The notes under the pieces were generated by a model. That model saw only the letters and a program-made list of their open reading frames with translations. It was not told the origin of the DNA and searched no databases. Position numbers and translations under genes: made by a program. A stretch of 64,000 nucleotides of DNA, taken from Bos javanicus (lineage: Eukaryota; Chordata; Mammalia; Artiodactyla; Bovidae). The stretch lies in contig NC_083869.1 of the NCBI RefSeq assembly GCF_032452875.1, positions 117,868,001-117,932,000 of the forward strand. The letters run 5' to 3'. Each line of letters begins with the position of its first letter. Position 1 is the stretch's first letter. This document shows, piece by piece, positions 1-11,605 of this stretch.

Positions 1-508
1 CCACCTTTATAGCAGAAAGTGAAGAGGAACTGAAGAGCCTCTTGATGATAGCATCCAGTCCCATCACTTCATGGCAAATAGATGGAGAACCAATGGAAAC
101 AGTGACAGACTTTATTTTTCTTGGGCTCCAAAATCACTGCAGATGGTAACTGCAGCAATGAAACTAAAAGATGCTTGTCCTTGGAAGAAAAGCTATGACC
201 AACCTAGACAGCATATTAAAAAGAAGAGACACTACTTTGCCGACAAAGGTCCATCTAGTCAAAGTTACGGTTTTTCCAGTAGTCATGTATGGATGTGAGA
301 GTTGGACCATAATGAAGGCTGAGTGCTGAATAACTGATGCTTTTGAACTGTGGTGGACGACAGAGGATGAGATGGTTGCATGGCATCACCAACTCGATGG
401 ACATGAGTTTGAGCAAGCTCCGGGAGTTGGTGATGGACAGGGAAGCCTGGCGTGCTAAGTCCATGGGGTTGCAAAGTGTCAGACATGACTGAGCAACTGA
501 ACTGAACT
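1..508 (+). mobile_element. BovB LINE 3' end with internal deletion
   Basis: The sequence matches the C-terminal coding and 3' end of the RTE-clade BovB LINE, finishing in the characteristic GAACTGAACT tail. Near 355 the text jumps from GAACTGTGGTG straight to GACGACAGAGG, skipping about 190-195 bases that are present in the copy at 55180-55945. Frames are broken throughout and the left end is cut by the window edge. Confidence 0.9.
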
Positions 509-1348
509 TAGATAAAACAAGCTAAGGTAAAACCTATAACATTTTCTGAACAGAAACAAATGCATTGCATTGGGAGGGGCTGTTCTGCAACTTAAGGATG
601 TTTGGAGAATTCAGGTAGTGGCAACTGAAAAGACTGGGCAGACGAGGCTAAGGAAATCAGGTCACCCAAGAGGCACTAATGAGCGAAGTGGTTTTGCAAA
701 ACCTAGACCAGCATTGTTCAACCAGAAGGCATCAAATTCTGCCAACCACCTCAGTTCTGCTAATCCCAAATCGTCTCTGGAACTTAAGGCCTCAGAAAAA
801 AAGCAATATGAGTATATTTCAGCAGCCACAGGCCATACATCACACAGGTGCCCTGTACAGAGATTAGGGGGGGAAGTGATTGACAGAAAGATACCAACAG
901 TCACAGTTAGAAGGATATACAAAGTGATTGCTGGGAAATGATGCAGAAAGGCATTGAGAGCTCTTTCAAATGGATCCAAGGAGCAGGCGGACAGAGTGCA
1001 CACTGTTCTCAGGCAGAGTGAGAACTTTCCAGGCTCCCTAAGGTTCCCTCCATAGCCTATGAGGATTTCAGTCTCACACCACACACAGCGTGAAAGATTC
1101 ACCGTATGTGAGAATCCTCCTTCCTGAATATTCCTGATAGCACCACTTCTCTGCCCACCAGGAACAAAGTGCCGGCCTGGAGTCTATTCCCGAGCAAGAC
1201 TATCAGAGGAGAAAGGAGGGGGAAATTACTCTGATATTTAGGGTGCAAATCATCTTTCACTGTAATTTCTCCCTAAGATAGTCCAAGAATTCATCTTCAC
1301 ATTCTTCCTTAAACAGTAAGGTACATAAGGGGAGAAGGAATGAGTAGT
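509..1348. other. Intronic DNA, no recognised feature
   Basis: No gene or repeat family was recognised. The longest open frames (123 codons plus, 146 codons minus) overlap each other and resemble no known protein, so they are treated as chance. An ancient degraded repeat cannot be excluded. Confidence 0.5.
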
Positions 1349-1365
1349 TATAAAAGGTACTAAAT

Positions 1366-1553
1366 GAGACCTCCCTGGTGATCCAGTGATTGAGACTTTA
1401 CCTTCCAATGCAGGGGGTGAGGGCTCCATCCATGGGCGAGCAGCTAAGAACCCACATGCCTCACAGACAAAAAACCAAAAACACAAAACAAACAATACTG
1501 TATCAAATTCAACAAAGACTTTTAAAATGGTCCACATCAAAATGAAAACCTTT
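1366..1553 (+). mobile_element. CHR-1-type tRNA SINE
   Basis: The tRNA-derived head CCTCCCTGGTGATCCAG and the tail AATACTGTATCAAATTC...TGGTCCACATC are typical of CHR SINEs. It is flanked by a 17-base target-site duplication with two mismatches (TATAAAAGGTACTAAAT at 1349-1365 and its copy at 1554-1570), which fixes the boundaries. Confidence 0.85.
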
Positions 1554-1738
1554 TATAAAAGACACTAAATTATATTTTTAAACATATTTAATATGAAAAT
1601 ATTATTATAAAAGAATTTCATCGATCTTTAATTTCACTTGTGCAAAGTTTCTCATGGGAACATCTCTCTCTACTAATCCTAGCCTAGTCCATGTTTTTTG
1701 AAGATTGAAAACACAATTATAACCATTTGTTAAAGCTC

Positions 1739-1775
1739 CAACTCTCACATCCATACATGACTACTGGAAAACCAT
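1739..1775 (-). mobile_element. Short BovB scrap
   Basis: About 37 bases, CAACTCTCACATCCATACAT and onwards, match the minus strand of the BovB 3' coding region (compare 55500-55540). The match is too short to give an insertion history. Confidence 0.5.
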
Positions 1776-2220
1776 CCATACATGAGTACCAACACAGAGT
1801 CTGACAGAAATAGTTATCTCAGGCATAATGGGTACTTCATCCACAGAACCTTATTATCCAGACATACGTCTAGGCAGAAAGAGTCTCAAAACCCACTAAT
1901 GCCTTGTTCTGCTTGCCTAATGGTTCATCTGGTCTTAGATCACATTCGGCAACTGTCTTCATGTTTCCTTTGACTCTTCTGCATTTGCTTGCCCATCTGC
2001 CACTCACTCAAAACTGAGCTTCATTATGTGGCAAATTAGTGCACTGATCACCTGTCCCAATATCTCTCACATTGAACCTGAGGCAGATTCCTTCATTCCT
2101 CAGGAGCACAGCTGGCCCAAACCCTCTCACATTAAAAAAATGGGGTGATTCACTTTTACTCTAGAGGGTCCTGCTGTGCAATGAAAGCAATCTGACTCAC
2201 TAGAAAAAAAGGCTGTAAAA
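1776..2220. other. Intronic DNA, no recognised feature
   Basis: Nothing recognisable was found: no long open frame with family resemblance and no repeat signature. Confidence 0.5.
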
Positions 2221-2230
2221 GTTAGGTCTC

Positions 2231-2547
2231 AGATTTCCCTGGTGGTCCAGTGGTAAAGAATCTTCCTGCCAATGCAGGGGACACGGGTTCAATCCCTGGT
2301 CCAGGAAGATTCCATGTGCCATAGGGCAACTAAGCCCCTGTGCCACAACTACTGACCTCACACTCTAAAGCCCACCAGCCGCAACTGTTGAGCCCTCCTG
2401 CTGCAACTACTGAAGCCCGTGTGCCTAGAACCCAAGCTCCCCAACAGGAGAAGCCATGGCAATGAGAAGCCCATGTACTGCAACTAGAGAAAGCCTGAGC
2501 ACAGCAATGAAGACCTAGCACAGATAAAACTTAAACAAAATTTTTTT
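2231..2547 (+). mobile_element. CHR-2-type SINE
   Basis: The head TTTCCCTGGTGGTCCAGTGG is followed by the long body of repeated GCAACTACTGAGCC-like units and an A-rich tail. The 10-base duplication GTTAGGTCTC at 2221-2230 and 2548-2557 flanks it exactly. Confidence 0.9.
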
Positions 2548-2557
2548 GTTAGGTCTC

Positions 2558-4845
2558 CTCCAACTGCAAAGAATTGGAAATCTGATTCAAACCTTCATAA
2601 TCATGAAGCACATGATCATAAATGATTCTGGATTCGTTCACCAAATCCTAAAATACTAGACTATGGGGCCAGGCACCCTGTACAACTTCAAGAATAGGAC
2701 GAATAAAGGGAAATCCAATGTTCACATAGAGTAATAACAGTATGAAACTCCTTCGTCTCAAGACGTGGTCCCAGGTATGTAAGAAAAAGGGCTAAGAGAG
2801 AGTCTAGACATTTGGCACCATTGTTAATAGTAATTAACATGGGTGGCTATTCAGAAAGACCTTATCTGTAAAGCCGTATCAGAGAAAAGAGCATCTTCCC
2901 ATGGTACATCCTTGGGGATCCTGTTGGCCAACTCTTGTGTTAAATGGTCCATGGATCTCACTCTTGCTAGTGACTCCTGTGTCCTACATAGCAAACTGGA
3001 TGCAACTGGTAATCAGCAATGACTGGAGAAGAACCACTGACCCCCAGATGCCCATGTCATTGCTAATTTCATCCTTCATTGGAAGCATAGGCATCACACA
3101 AGTGCTGAATCTGATGGGCTGGTAACTTTGTCCAACACTGGAACACTAGGCAGGCTAAAGGCTGCATCTTCCCCACCAGAGGTAAACAGGCAATGTCTAT
3201 GTGCCCTTTCAAGCAATGCTGTGTACCAGTGGCTACAAAATCAGTCAAGGGGCTTATTTAACTTTTTGACAAAACTAACTTTTCTTGTAGCTTATCTTTC
3301 TCAGCAGTATCATTTCTCTTGAACATAATGGTCAAACAAATTCCTTTTCCAACAAGTGTACAAATTGGAGAATGTGAGAAGAACAAAGAACAGTTCCAAA
3401 AGACCAGTGGATATTCAGCCAATGAATATCCAATTAAACCTACTATGTGCTAGGATGCTGTGTGAGTAGCTGAGGATACCTTGATGAAGACTGCCTTCAT
3501 GAAGAAGTTATCTTGGGCAGGAGGGGTAAGAGTGGGGAGGATGGGCAGGTATCAAGGAATTGAAGAAACTATTAATCCACAACATGATAGAATCTCCAAA
3601 GGAGAGGTATAGATAGTCGTCTGCCAATAAAAGCTTAACAACCAGCTCTCTGGGGGGAAGGAGCCCTGATCTGAAACCTCTGCTAATTTCTATGGTGCCA
3701 ACAGTCCCACCATGGCCAATTTCAAATTACCAGCATGACATCAAGTGACTGGAAAACCTAGCAGTCAGCTCTCAAAGACTGGCACACTCCACCTCCAAAA
3801 AACCACGGATAAAATTATGAGGCAACTGACCTGAACAAGTAAGCAAAAGGGTGGAGAAACAATAGACCGTGCCCAGATTCTAACACAAAGTCATAGATCC
3901 TAAACATCCCATCCTTGGTACCATAATAGTGTAATAGTTCACTGGCTGCACCTGAGAATATTAATGCCCACAGAAGAACCACTGACTCTCAGATCACGGT
4001 GAAAGATAAAGTGAGAGGTCAAGGCCATGCTTTCTCCACCTGGTGTTACTCCTTTACGTCAGTGATGTTCTAAGAGAAGGAGTTTGGTCCCTCGTAGAGA
4101 AGAGCATCCAAACTCAAACAACCAGGTATCCTATAGACTACATGATTTATAGTAAATTCCTTCCTAGTCATCTGTGGATGACCAAAACCCATCTCGGTCA
4201 TTTATTAAGTAAATCCTATGTCTTTCACATAGTTACCTAACTCAGTTCCTGAGTCCTGGGGAAGCCATGGAACACCATCCGAGAGGAAAGAGACTCAGCA
4301 AGTTTCTCTCAGGAGCATTCTTTCAAACTTTGGGAATCCTTATCCCATTTCCTCATTCAAATTCAGTGGAGTTCATTAAGCAGGTTATGGAATATTACAC
4401 CCTCCACTAAAACCCACGCATCACATAATATGTTTATAATTATAAAAACACAATTATATATATATATATTTTTTAGTTTAGCAAATGTCATCTCAAGAAA
4501 TTGGAAACAGGCACGACAGATTGCCAGATGCTATGCACACATTCCAGAGAAAATCATGTTAGAGGGGAACAGAAATCATTCAAAATGTAAGCAAGATGAG
4601 GGGTGGGGAGCTGGCTCATGAGAAGAGACAGTTCCAAGAATCGCAAATCTAAAGGCCACGGCTAAAGGCTACACTGTGTTTAGAATGAAAGTGACATTTG
4701 AACAGGTGAGAACATATTTCAAGACTAGTTTATAAATTTATCCTGCACTCTTCCCCCCAACCTCAGCGTAAAATTCAGCAGACTCTAGACTGAAATTTCC
4801 TAAGAAACCTTACGCATAGAATTTTTAAATTAAGACTCGGTTAGT
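2558..4845. other. Intronic DNA without recognised gene
   Basis: Mostly apparently unique sequence. A MIR-like scrap with CTACTATGTGCTAGG lies near 3435-3480. The only other notable features are short AT tracts such as 4454-4470. Open frames are all below 75 codons and unconvincing. Confidence 0.5.
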
Positions 4846-5117
4846 CAATGGCAACCCACTCCAGTACTCGTGCCTGGAAAATCTCAAGGACGGAGGAGCC
4901 TGGTAGGCTGCAGTCCATGGGGTTGCACAGAGTCGGACATGACTGAGCGACTTCAGTCTCACTTTTCACTTTCATGCATTGAAGAAGGAAATGGCAACCC
5001 ACTCCAGTGTTCTTGCCTGGAGAATCCCAGGGATGGCAGAGCCTGGTGGGCTGCCATCTATGGGGTCACACAGAGTTGGACACGACTGAAGCAGCTTAGC
5101 AGCAGCAGCAGCAGCAG
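4846..5117 (+). mobile_element. BOV-A2 SINE
   Basis: Two BovA monomers in tandem (CAATGGCAACCCACTCCAGT repeated near 4985) end in the (AGC)n tail at 5098-5117, the standard forward BOV-A2 layout. A few bases are missing at the 5' end. Confidence 0.92.
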
Positions 5118-5170
5118 TATTTATTTAGCTCTCCAAAACCTCAGCATAAAACTCAATATTTTCTAATTAT

Positions 5171-5465
5171 AGTTCAGTTCAGTTCAGTCACTCAGTCATG
5201 TCTGACTCTTCACAACCCCGACCACAGCACACCAGGCCTCCCTATCCATCACCAACTCCAGGAGTTTACTCAAACTCATGTCCATTGAGTCGCTGACGCC
5301 ATCCAACCATCTCCTCCTCTGATGTCCCCTTCTCCTCTGGCCTTCAATCTTTCCCAGCATCAGGGTCTTTTCAAATGAGTCAGCTCTTCGCATTAGGTGG
5401 TCAAAGTACTGGAGTTTCAGCTTCAACATCAGTCCTTCCAATGAACACTCAGGACTGATCTCAGT
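5171..5465 (-). mobile_element. BovB 3' end
   Basis: It opens with the reverse-complemented tail AGTTCAGTTCAGTTCAGTCA and continues through the BovB C-terminal coding region to AGGACTGATCTC. It is 5'-truncated, as is usual for LINE insertions. Its 93-codon minus-strand open frame is a fragment of the BovB reading frame. Confidence 0.88.
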
Positions 5466-5594
5466 AACCAAGGGCAATTTTCATTGCCTAAGTTTGCTTA
5501 TTGAACTGTAGCCAAATATTTCATGGAGGTCATTAAAATATTCAGGAAGATGTTACTGATCTTATTTTTTATTCTTACTGATATAATCAGCTAA

Positions 5595-5728
5595 AGAAAG
5601 TGAAAGTGAAGTCACTCAGTCGTGTCCGACTTTTTGCAGCCCCATGGACTGTAGCCTGCACCAGGCTTCTCCCTCCATGGGATTTTCCAGACAAGAGTAC
5701 CGGAGTGGGTTGCCATTTCCTTCTCTAA
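5595..5728 (-). mobile_element. Bov-A monomer SINE
   Basis: Reverse-complement BovA body: GTGAAAGTGAAGTCACTCAG, then GGACTGTAGCCTGC, then GGTTGCCATTTCCTTCTC. No tRNA head is present, so it is a 5'-truncated copy. Confidence 0.85.
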
Positions 5729-6114
5729 GCAAATAGCATTTGAAAAGTTATACCAGTCACTTCATCTCAAAACCATCAAGTAGGACAGAGAAGACAGTGA
5801 AGAAATGAATGAGTAATGACAAGAAAACCAGCCACAAGGAAAGGTCGAGACCCGATAATCAACAAGGACAGGAGATTGGTTGTAAATATAACTGCTTTTC
5901 ATTAGACTGAACTATGAAAATGCAAACATGGGCAACAATTTCCAGACAGACGAAGGAAACAAATCTATTTTGCAAGGTAGCTAATTATTTAACATCTTAA
6001 TTGCAGGATATAATAGCATGAAGTATGACTCATATCATAGCTAAACAAGTACAAAAAAAAAAAATCCAGACCCATGACAAAGTTTCATCAACTGAATTCC
6101 TACTAAGTATTAGT
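5729..6114. other. Intronic DNA, no recognised feature
   Basis: A+T-rich sequence with one A12 run near 6053; nothing recognisable. Confidence 0.5.
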
Positions 6115-6270
6115 GATTCAGTTCGTGGTTTTTACACACAATTTATTTAAGTCTTACACCACCTTCCTAGACACATAGTTACTCCCATTTTATGGATTTG
6201 GAAAATGAGGCTTGGAAGTCTTTGGTCATCTGTCATTGGTAAGTAATTTTAAAGTCTGAATTCCAAAGTG
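6115..6270 (+). mobile_element. MIR SINE remnant
   Basis: The MIR core and 3' signature is visible as CCCATTTTATGGATTTGGAAA ATGAGGC, preceded by an ATTTATTTAAGTCTTACACC stretch. It is an old, diverged mammal-wide element. Confidence 0.6.
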
Positions 6271-6535
6271 GGTATTCTGACACTTTGCTATCTCCCCTAT
6301 AATTAGAGCTCTTACTTTTAATAGTTATCCAGTATTGGCCAAGAAATCACAGAATCCATAAATGATAAATGTCAAAGAGAGTGCGGTGTAAAGGAGTCTA
6401 TGATTTCCTCAAGTTGAAAATCCGTTGCGCTTAAAATTTTAAGTTGGGTGTTTAGAAATCAAAGCACGTTTTCCTAAAGAGGAAAGGGAAAAGAAATAAT
6501 TGGGTTATCAGATTAGTCCAGGAAAGCTAAATTTG

Positions 6536-6731
6536 TAATGATAATGATGATTACAGGGGTGGTGATGATGGTGATGGTGATGATGGTGATTGTGATGATG
6601 TGGGGTGGTGACTGCAATAGTGATGGTGACGATGGTAATAGTAATGGTACCGTGATGATGATTTGGTGATGACAGTGATGGATTAGAGCCATGATGATAA
6701 TAGTGATGGTGATGGTGATGGTGGTGATGAC
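6536..6731. repeat. Imperfect TGATGG-type simple repeat
   Basis: About 195 bases of GATGATGGTGATGGTGATGA-like units with point variants. It generates open frames rich in His, Ile or Thr on the minus strand that should not be read as proteins. Confidence 0.95.
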
Positions 6732-6744
6732 ACAAGCATGTCTG

Positions 6745-6800
6745 TCACTCACCCTGTGCCAGGCACTCTGCTAAGTACCCTTTACAACCACACTGCCTAT
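6745..6800 (+). mobile_element. MIR fragment
   Basis: CCTGTGCCAGGCACTCTGCTAAGTACC resembles the internal MIR segment directly after the TGATGG repeat. Short and diverged. Confidence 0.4.
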
Positions 6801-6825
6801 CCACCAGCCCTTGAACATATATATG

Positions 6826-6900
6826 ACCAGTGGTTCTCAACCAGAGGCACTTTGCAATGTGTAGGTATGATGTTTAATTCTCACGATGTGAACATATCAG
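6826..6900. mobile_element. hAT-type DNA transposon fragment (uncertain)
   Basis: The start CCAGTGGTTCTCAACCAGAG is characteristic of several mammalian hAT-Charlie non-autonomous elements. The rest is too degraded to assign a family. Confidence 0.35.
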
Positions 6901-6999
6901 GAGAGGGAAGGAGGCATTTATTGCCCAGAGACTTGGAGGCCGAACTCGGAAAGCAAGCAGGATGGTTCCAGTGGACTATTACTATGAAGGCAGTCAATG

Positions 7000-7476
7000 A
7001 GCCAGCCACCTTCCCACCACCGAGGCCTTATGTAGACCCCTCCTCTTTAGTCTGGACTGGAGCTCTGATCTGCCTCGACCCACAGCCTACAGGGGAAGTG
7101 ACACTGTGCCAGGCCTGGGCTTCCACTTTAAGAAGCCCCGGAGGCTTCAGCATTTCTGCCCTGGGGGAAGCCAGCTAAAAGTCCCACTCACCTGGGCCTG
7201 CCATGCTGTGAGAAGCCCACTCCGCCCCACAGAGAAGTCACCTGAAGGAAGACAGAGGTCTTGGCTACAGCCCGCAGAGCATCCAGCCAAAAGCCAGCAC
7301 CAACCTGCCTTTCATGCAGTCACATGGCCCTGCAATGGTTCCTCCAGCCCAGTCAGGCCCAGCGGACACCCTGCCTGAATTACACGTTCATGAGCAAATC
7401 AATAAAATGGCTGTTGAGTTAAGCTACTACATTTGGGGGATCATTTGTTTCTCCACAATAGATGATCAAAACAATG
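7000..7476 (+). mobile_element. MaLR-type LTR remnant (uncertain)
   Basis: The right end, AATAAAATGGCTGTTGAGTT with CTACATTTGGGGGATCATTTG and an AATAGATGATCAAAAC close, resembles the 3' end of MLT1-like LTRs, including the AATAAA signal near 7400. The left boundary is unclear. Confidence 0.4.
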
Positions 7477-7689
7477 ATTGCTGAGCCCCCAGACCCAAAT
7501 AAGCCTCTGGTTATCAGTGGGGGTGGTGAAAGATGGCAGGAAAGAGAAGGGGTCTCTATAAACTCTCCAAAAGCTCCCCAGTGTCTTTAGGATGACATAA
7601 AAAATTTACAAAGTTTCCATCATCTGACCACAAGGCACTTCTTGGATCCCATCCATTACAGAAGCTTCCTGTTTAAGGGAGATGCTGTT

Positions 7690-7815
7690 GTTTTTCCATT
7701 TTACAGATGAAAAAACTGAGGCTGACCGAGTTTAAGAAACCTGTCCAAAGCTGCCCAGAGAGTGACAGAGCTGCCCTGGGACCTGTCTGACTCCTGGCAT
7801 ACTGCCCCCAGACCC
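7690..7815 (+). mobile_element. MIR SINE remnant
   Basis: CCATTTTACAGATGAAAAAA and CTGAGGC, followed by CCTGTCCAAAGCTGCCCAGAG, is a clear MIR 3' core. Confidence 0.7.
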
Positions 7816-8654
7816 AATTTTCGTGGGTCACAATCTGCAGGGGGAAAAAACAAACAAACCAAAAAATCTCCTACCAAATCTGGTCTTGATGATTGTGACC
7901 TACTTAGAGCCTATGGTTCATCACAAATCAAAGCATTGTGGGCTATTTTCCAACTGAAACTAATTTAAAATAATTTACTTTTTGAGAATTATAATGAGAA
8001 TCCACAGTTAAAGATAATTTAGATAAAAGCTGTTCCCGTGACCTAGTAAAAAAATAAAGAGAATGAGCATATGGTTTGGAATAAATGTGATTCTCTAGAA
8101 TGCAATTGGGATAATCACTGAATTATTATAATCATTCTGGGGCATGTTTTTATCCTTGTTGATTTGTTCCTATCCACCAGGGCTGTGATTGGGCAATAAC
8201 TCAACAAGTTTAGAGGACTCTGGTCTTCAGTTGCCTAGCAACCCATAGCTCTGAAGAGACTGAAGAATAAAGGGTTCATTGGTAAAATAATGCTGTTTTC
8301 AATTCAACAGTTATTTAAAAGTTTTAGAATTATTAAAACTATTCTGTCTAAATAAAGTATGTAAATGACTATTCCACAAGATCCATCGTCATTTTTATTT
8401 CCGTCCTACCCTGAATTTGGAGTTAATCACTGAATGGATGATGCAATTTTACTAATTTGAACAAAAATATGATGAGAACAGTGTTGAACATGGCTGTTTC
8501 AAATGCTGAATGTCATTGTTCCTTTCCTAGCAGAGCTCTCAACATTGTTGGAAAAATTAAAGGAAAAGATGTATGTCAGTGACAAAGGCAATGCCTGTCA
8601 AGCTCGCCCAATCAGGTTAGCTGTTGTCACGACCAACATTCTTTATAAAAAATA
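7816..8654. other. Intronic DNA, no recognised feature
   Basis: A+T-rich, apparently unique sequence. No family resemblance in the short open frames. Confidence 0.5.
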
Positions 8655-8893
8655 TATATTTATTTATTTGGCTGCATTGGCACACAGTTGTGGCTCACAG
8701 GATCTTCGTTGCACAGTGCCAGTTTCTCTAGTTGTGGCTCACGGGCGCCAGGGCATGCGAGCTTAGTAGTTCCAGTACACGGGCTTAGCTGCCCTGCATC
8801 ATGAGGAATCTTAGATCCGCAACTAAGGATCCAACCCAGGTCCCCTGCATTGCAAGGAGGATTCTTAACCATTGGACCACCAGGTAAACCCCA
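8655..8893 (-). mobile_element. CHR-2-type SINE
   Basis: The reverse-complement layout runs from a TATTTATTTATTTGGCTGCA tail through TTGTGGCTCAC units to CCATTGGACCACCAGGTAAA at the head end. Confidence 0.88.
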
Positions 8894-8947
8894 ATCACCA
8901 TCATTTTTATTCTCGGCAAAGAAGAACAGATCAACTGGCCTGTACAG

Positions 8948-9351
8948 TTCAGTTCAGTTCAGTTCAGTCGCTCAGTCATGTCCGACTCTTTGCGACCCCA
9001 TGAATTGCAGGATGCCAGGACTCCCTGTCCATCACCAACTCCGGGAGTTCATTCAAACTCATGTCCATCGAGTCGGTGATGCCATCCAGCCATCTCATCT
9101 TCTGTCGTCCCCTTCTCCTCCTGCCCCCAATCCCTCCCAGCAACAGAGTCTTTTCCAATGAGTCAACCCTTCGCATGAGGTGGCCAAAGTATTGGAGTTT
9201 CAGCTTTAGCATCAGTCCTTCCAATGAACACCCAGGATTGATCTCCTTTAGAATGGACTGGTTGGATCTCCTTGCAGTCCAAGGGACTCTCACTTCTCCA
9301 ACACCACAGTTCAAAAGCATCAGTTCTTCGGTGCTCAGCTTTCTTCACAGT
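8948..9351 (-). mobile_element. BovB 3' end with target duplication
   Basis: The tail (AGTTC)n and TCGCTCAGTCATGTCC lead into the BovB C-terminal region up to TTCTTCACAGT. The 9-base duplication CCTGTACAG at 8939-8947 and 9352-9360 flanks it, identifying a clean 5'-truncated insertion. The minus strand keeps a 114-codon open frame across it. Confidence 0.9.
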
Positions 9352-9606
9352 CCTGTACAGAGAACTTAGCAAATAACATATATTCCACCATGAGCACTTG
9401 TCCATTCATTCTGGTGATTGTAAATCTAAGAATCAGTTTACATGCTCTTCATTCACTCATTTATGATTTACTCATTCAGCAAACAGTCACACAGCAACTT
9501 CAAGTGCCAGGCACAGAGCAATCACTCCAGGAGACATGGAGACCAGCCTCAAGGGAGATGAGGAACAGGTAAACCAACAGTCTCTCAGTTATGATGAGAA
9601 CTGGGA

Positions 9607-9822
9607 TATGGGAGGCTCAGAGGTAAAGAATCCGTCTGCAATGCAGGAGCCCCAGGAGATGCAGGTTTGATCCCTGGGTCGGGAAGATCCCCTGGAGGAG
9701 GGCATGGCAACCCACTCTAGTATTCTTACCTGGAGAATTCCACGGACAGAGGAACCTGACGGGCTACAGTCCATGGGGTCACAAAGAGTTGGACATGACT
9801 GAAACAATTGAGCACACACGCA
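9607..9822 (+). mobile_element. Bov-tA SINE
   Basis: tRNA-Glu-like head GGAGGCTCAGAGGTAAAGAA, B-box region GGTTTGATCCCTGGGTCGGG, then the BovA body ending ACTGAAACAATTGAGCACACA. Confidence 0.9.
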
Positions 9823-10941
9823 AGATCTCTATAAAGTAGTCAGAGGAGGAGTCTTTCAGGAGGTGCTATTTAATAGGTACCTGAAGGAGAGCCAGCCCTC
9901 TCCTTGCTAGAGTCAAGGAAAGAGGAGTTTTCTGGAGGAATGTCACATACAAAGGGCTGGGGCAGAAAAGTGTGTTGTGAGCCTCTCCCAAGATGGGATG
10001 GATGCACATGGTAGGCAGGGATTGGAGGGAGGCAGGAGACGGAGATGGGCCTGTGTCTTCATGAAATTCCAAAAGTCCCATTTTACCAGCAAAAAACCAT
10101 CCCACTTTCACTCCATCTGAAATGGAACCTACAGGTGGGAGGTTGCTATGCATGTGGCATGGCTGTTGCCTGCCCTCCATCCCCACTCAACCCCCCACCC
10201 GCCCAGTCAGCTGGGGCCCAGCACCCAGGTTCCAAGCCAGCTTTCACCAGCCTTGGGTACAGAGAGGCAGAGTCTAGGAACAGCCCCCCAAAGATATGAG
10301 TCTGGGCCAGCTCAAGCTGGGAGGAGGGGGCAGGCAGAAGCTCCAGAAATTCTAATAAACCAACAGAAGCAAACCCCTGCATTTCTGCTCTGGTACCACA
10401 TCCTGAGCCTCACTCGGCCCACCCTCCGTGTTTGTTCAGAGACCAGCAGACCCCTTCTAACCACCGACCAAGAAACCCAGCTGCAGGCTCCCACTCAACT
10501 AGAAAACAAAGCCCTGTGAGTAGAGTGAGTTGATGGCTTAATATCACCCCTTCCCCCAACTCCCTAACAGCCTAGACAAGGACCTTCTGGAAGTCCTTAC
10601 TACCTAATCCAAACAAGTGACTCTAATCCTGGAAATCCCAGTCACACCAATATATTAGGGAGGAATGACTTTCGTGGACTTTGTCATCAGCTCCCTTCAA
10701 ATCACAATGAAGTATCAACAGACACACTGCAAAATGCCAACATTTGTAAATAATTGAGAGGCACGGAGTTCAATCGGTTTTACAGTCACTCTGTCAAAAG
10801 ACAGCGTGTGTTTCGTTCCAGTGTTATATTATGCACCTTAAACTAATTGTGACGATCGCACTGATACAACTTTTCTTTTTTTTTCTTTTCCATTTAACAT
10901 CATAAGTACAAGTTATCTTTAAAAATACCTTTTGCAATCTC
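9823..10941. other. Intronic DNA without recognised gene
   Basis: Open frames of up to 123 codons occur on both strands around 10045-10519 but they overlap and resemble no known protein. No repeat recognised; G+C is moderately raised around 10140-10450. Confidence 0.45.
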
Positions 10942-11140
10942 TGGGGCTTCCCAGGTGGCTCAGTGGTAAAGAATCTGCCTGTCAATGCAGGAGACACAGG
11001 AGACATGGGTTTGATCCCTGGGTCGGGGAAGATCCCCTGCAGTAGAAAATGGCAACCCACTCCAGTATTCTTGCCTAAGAATTCTATGGACAGAGGAGCC
11101 TGATAGGCTACAGTCTATGGGTCGCAACTGAGCACGCATT
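10942..11140 (+). mobile_element. Bov-tA SINE
   Basis: Starts GGGGCTTCCCAGGTGGCTCA, has GGTTTGATCCCTGGGTCGGG, and ends GGGTCGCAACTGAGCACGCA. A short deletion removes part of the AGAGTCGGACACGAC stretch. Confidence 0.9.
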
Positions 11141-11216
11141 TGCATTGTCTATATAAATCTCCATCACGGAGCTACACCATTACTGAAACAGTCTCCTATT
11201 ACCTTGATACTTTGGA

Positions 11217-11375
11217 ACCTCCCTGGTGGTCCAGCGGCTAAGACTTCGAGCTCCCAAGGCAAGGGACCCAAGTTCAGTCTCTGGTCAGGGAACTAGAACC
11301 CACATGCCTCAGTTGAAAGACTCTGTGTGCCACAACTAAGACCTGGAACAGCCAAATACATATAAATATTTTTTT
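11217..11375 (+). mobile_element. CHR-type SINE
   Basis: AACCTCCCTGGTGGTCCAGC head, GGTCAGGGAACTAGAACCC middle and an AGCCAAATACATATAAATAT tail. Confidence 0.85.
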
Positions 11376-11605
11376 CTAACTTGACATATAGCCATTTTCT
11401 AATTTGGGGTTATTGTAAATAATGCTATGAGGACTATCTCTGTTTATAAAATTTTGTTCAAATTTCCAACAACTTTCTAAGAACAAACTCCTAAAAGAGT
11501 AGTATTACAGAGTCAACAGACTTTAAGATTTCTGATCCATATAGTCTAATTGCTTTCCAGAAAACTAAACCAATTTTTACAACCCAACATCCAAAGAAGT
11601 GCTCA
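11376..11605 (-). mobile_element. Old L1 3' fragment
   Basis: TAATTTGGGGTTATTGTAAATAATGC followed by a TTTCCAGAAAACTAAACCAA stretch resembles the reverse complement of the L1 ORF2 end and 3' UTR. Diverged, family not assigned. Confidence 0.5.

Noticed and set aside
662..1102. 146-codon minus-strand ORF with hydrophobic stretches
   Set aside because: No recognisable family, no splice or promoter context, and an overlapping opposite-strand frame of similar quality; treated as chance or an old repeat.
6508..6752. His- and Ile/Thr-rich minus-strand ORFs
   Set aside because: They are pure translation of the TGATGG simple repeat.
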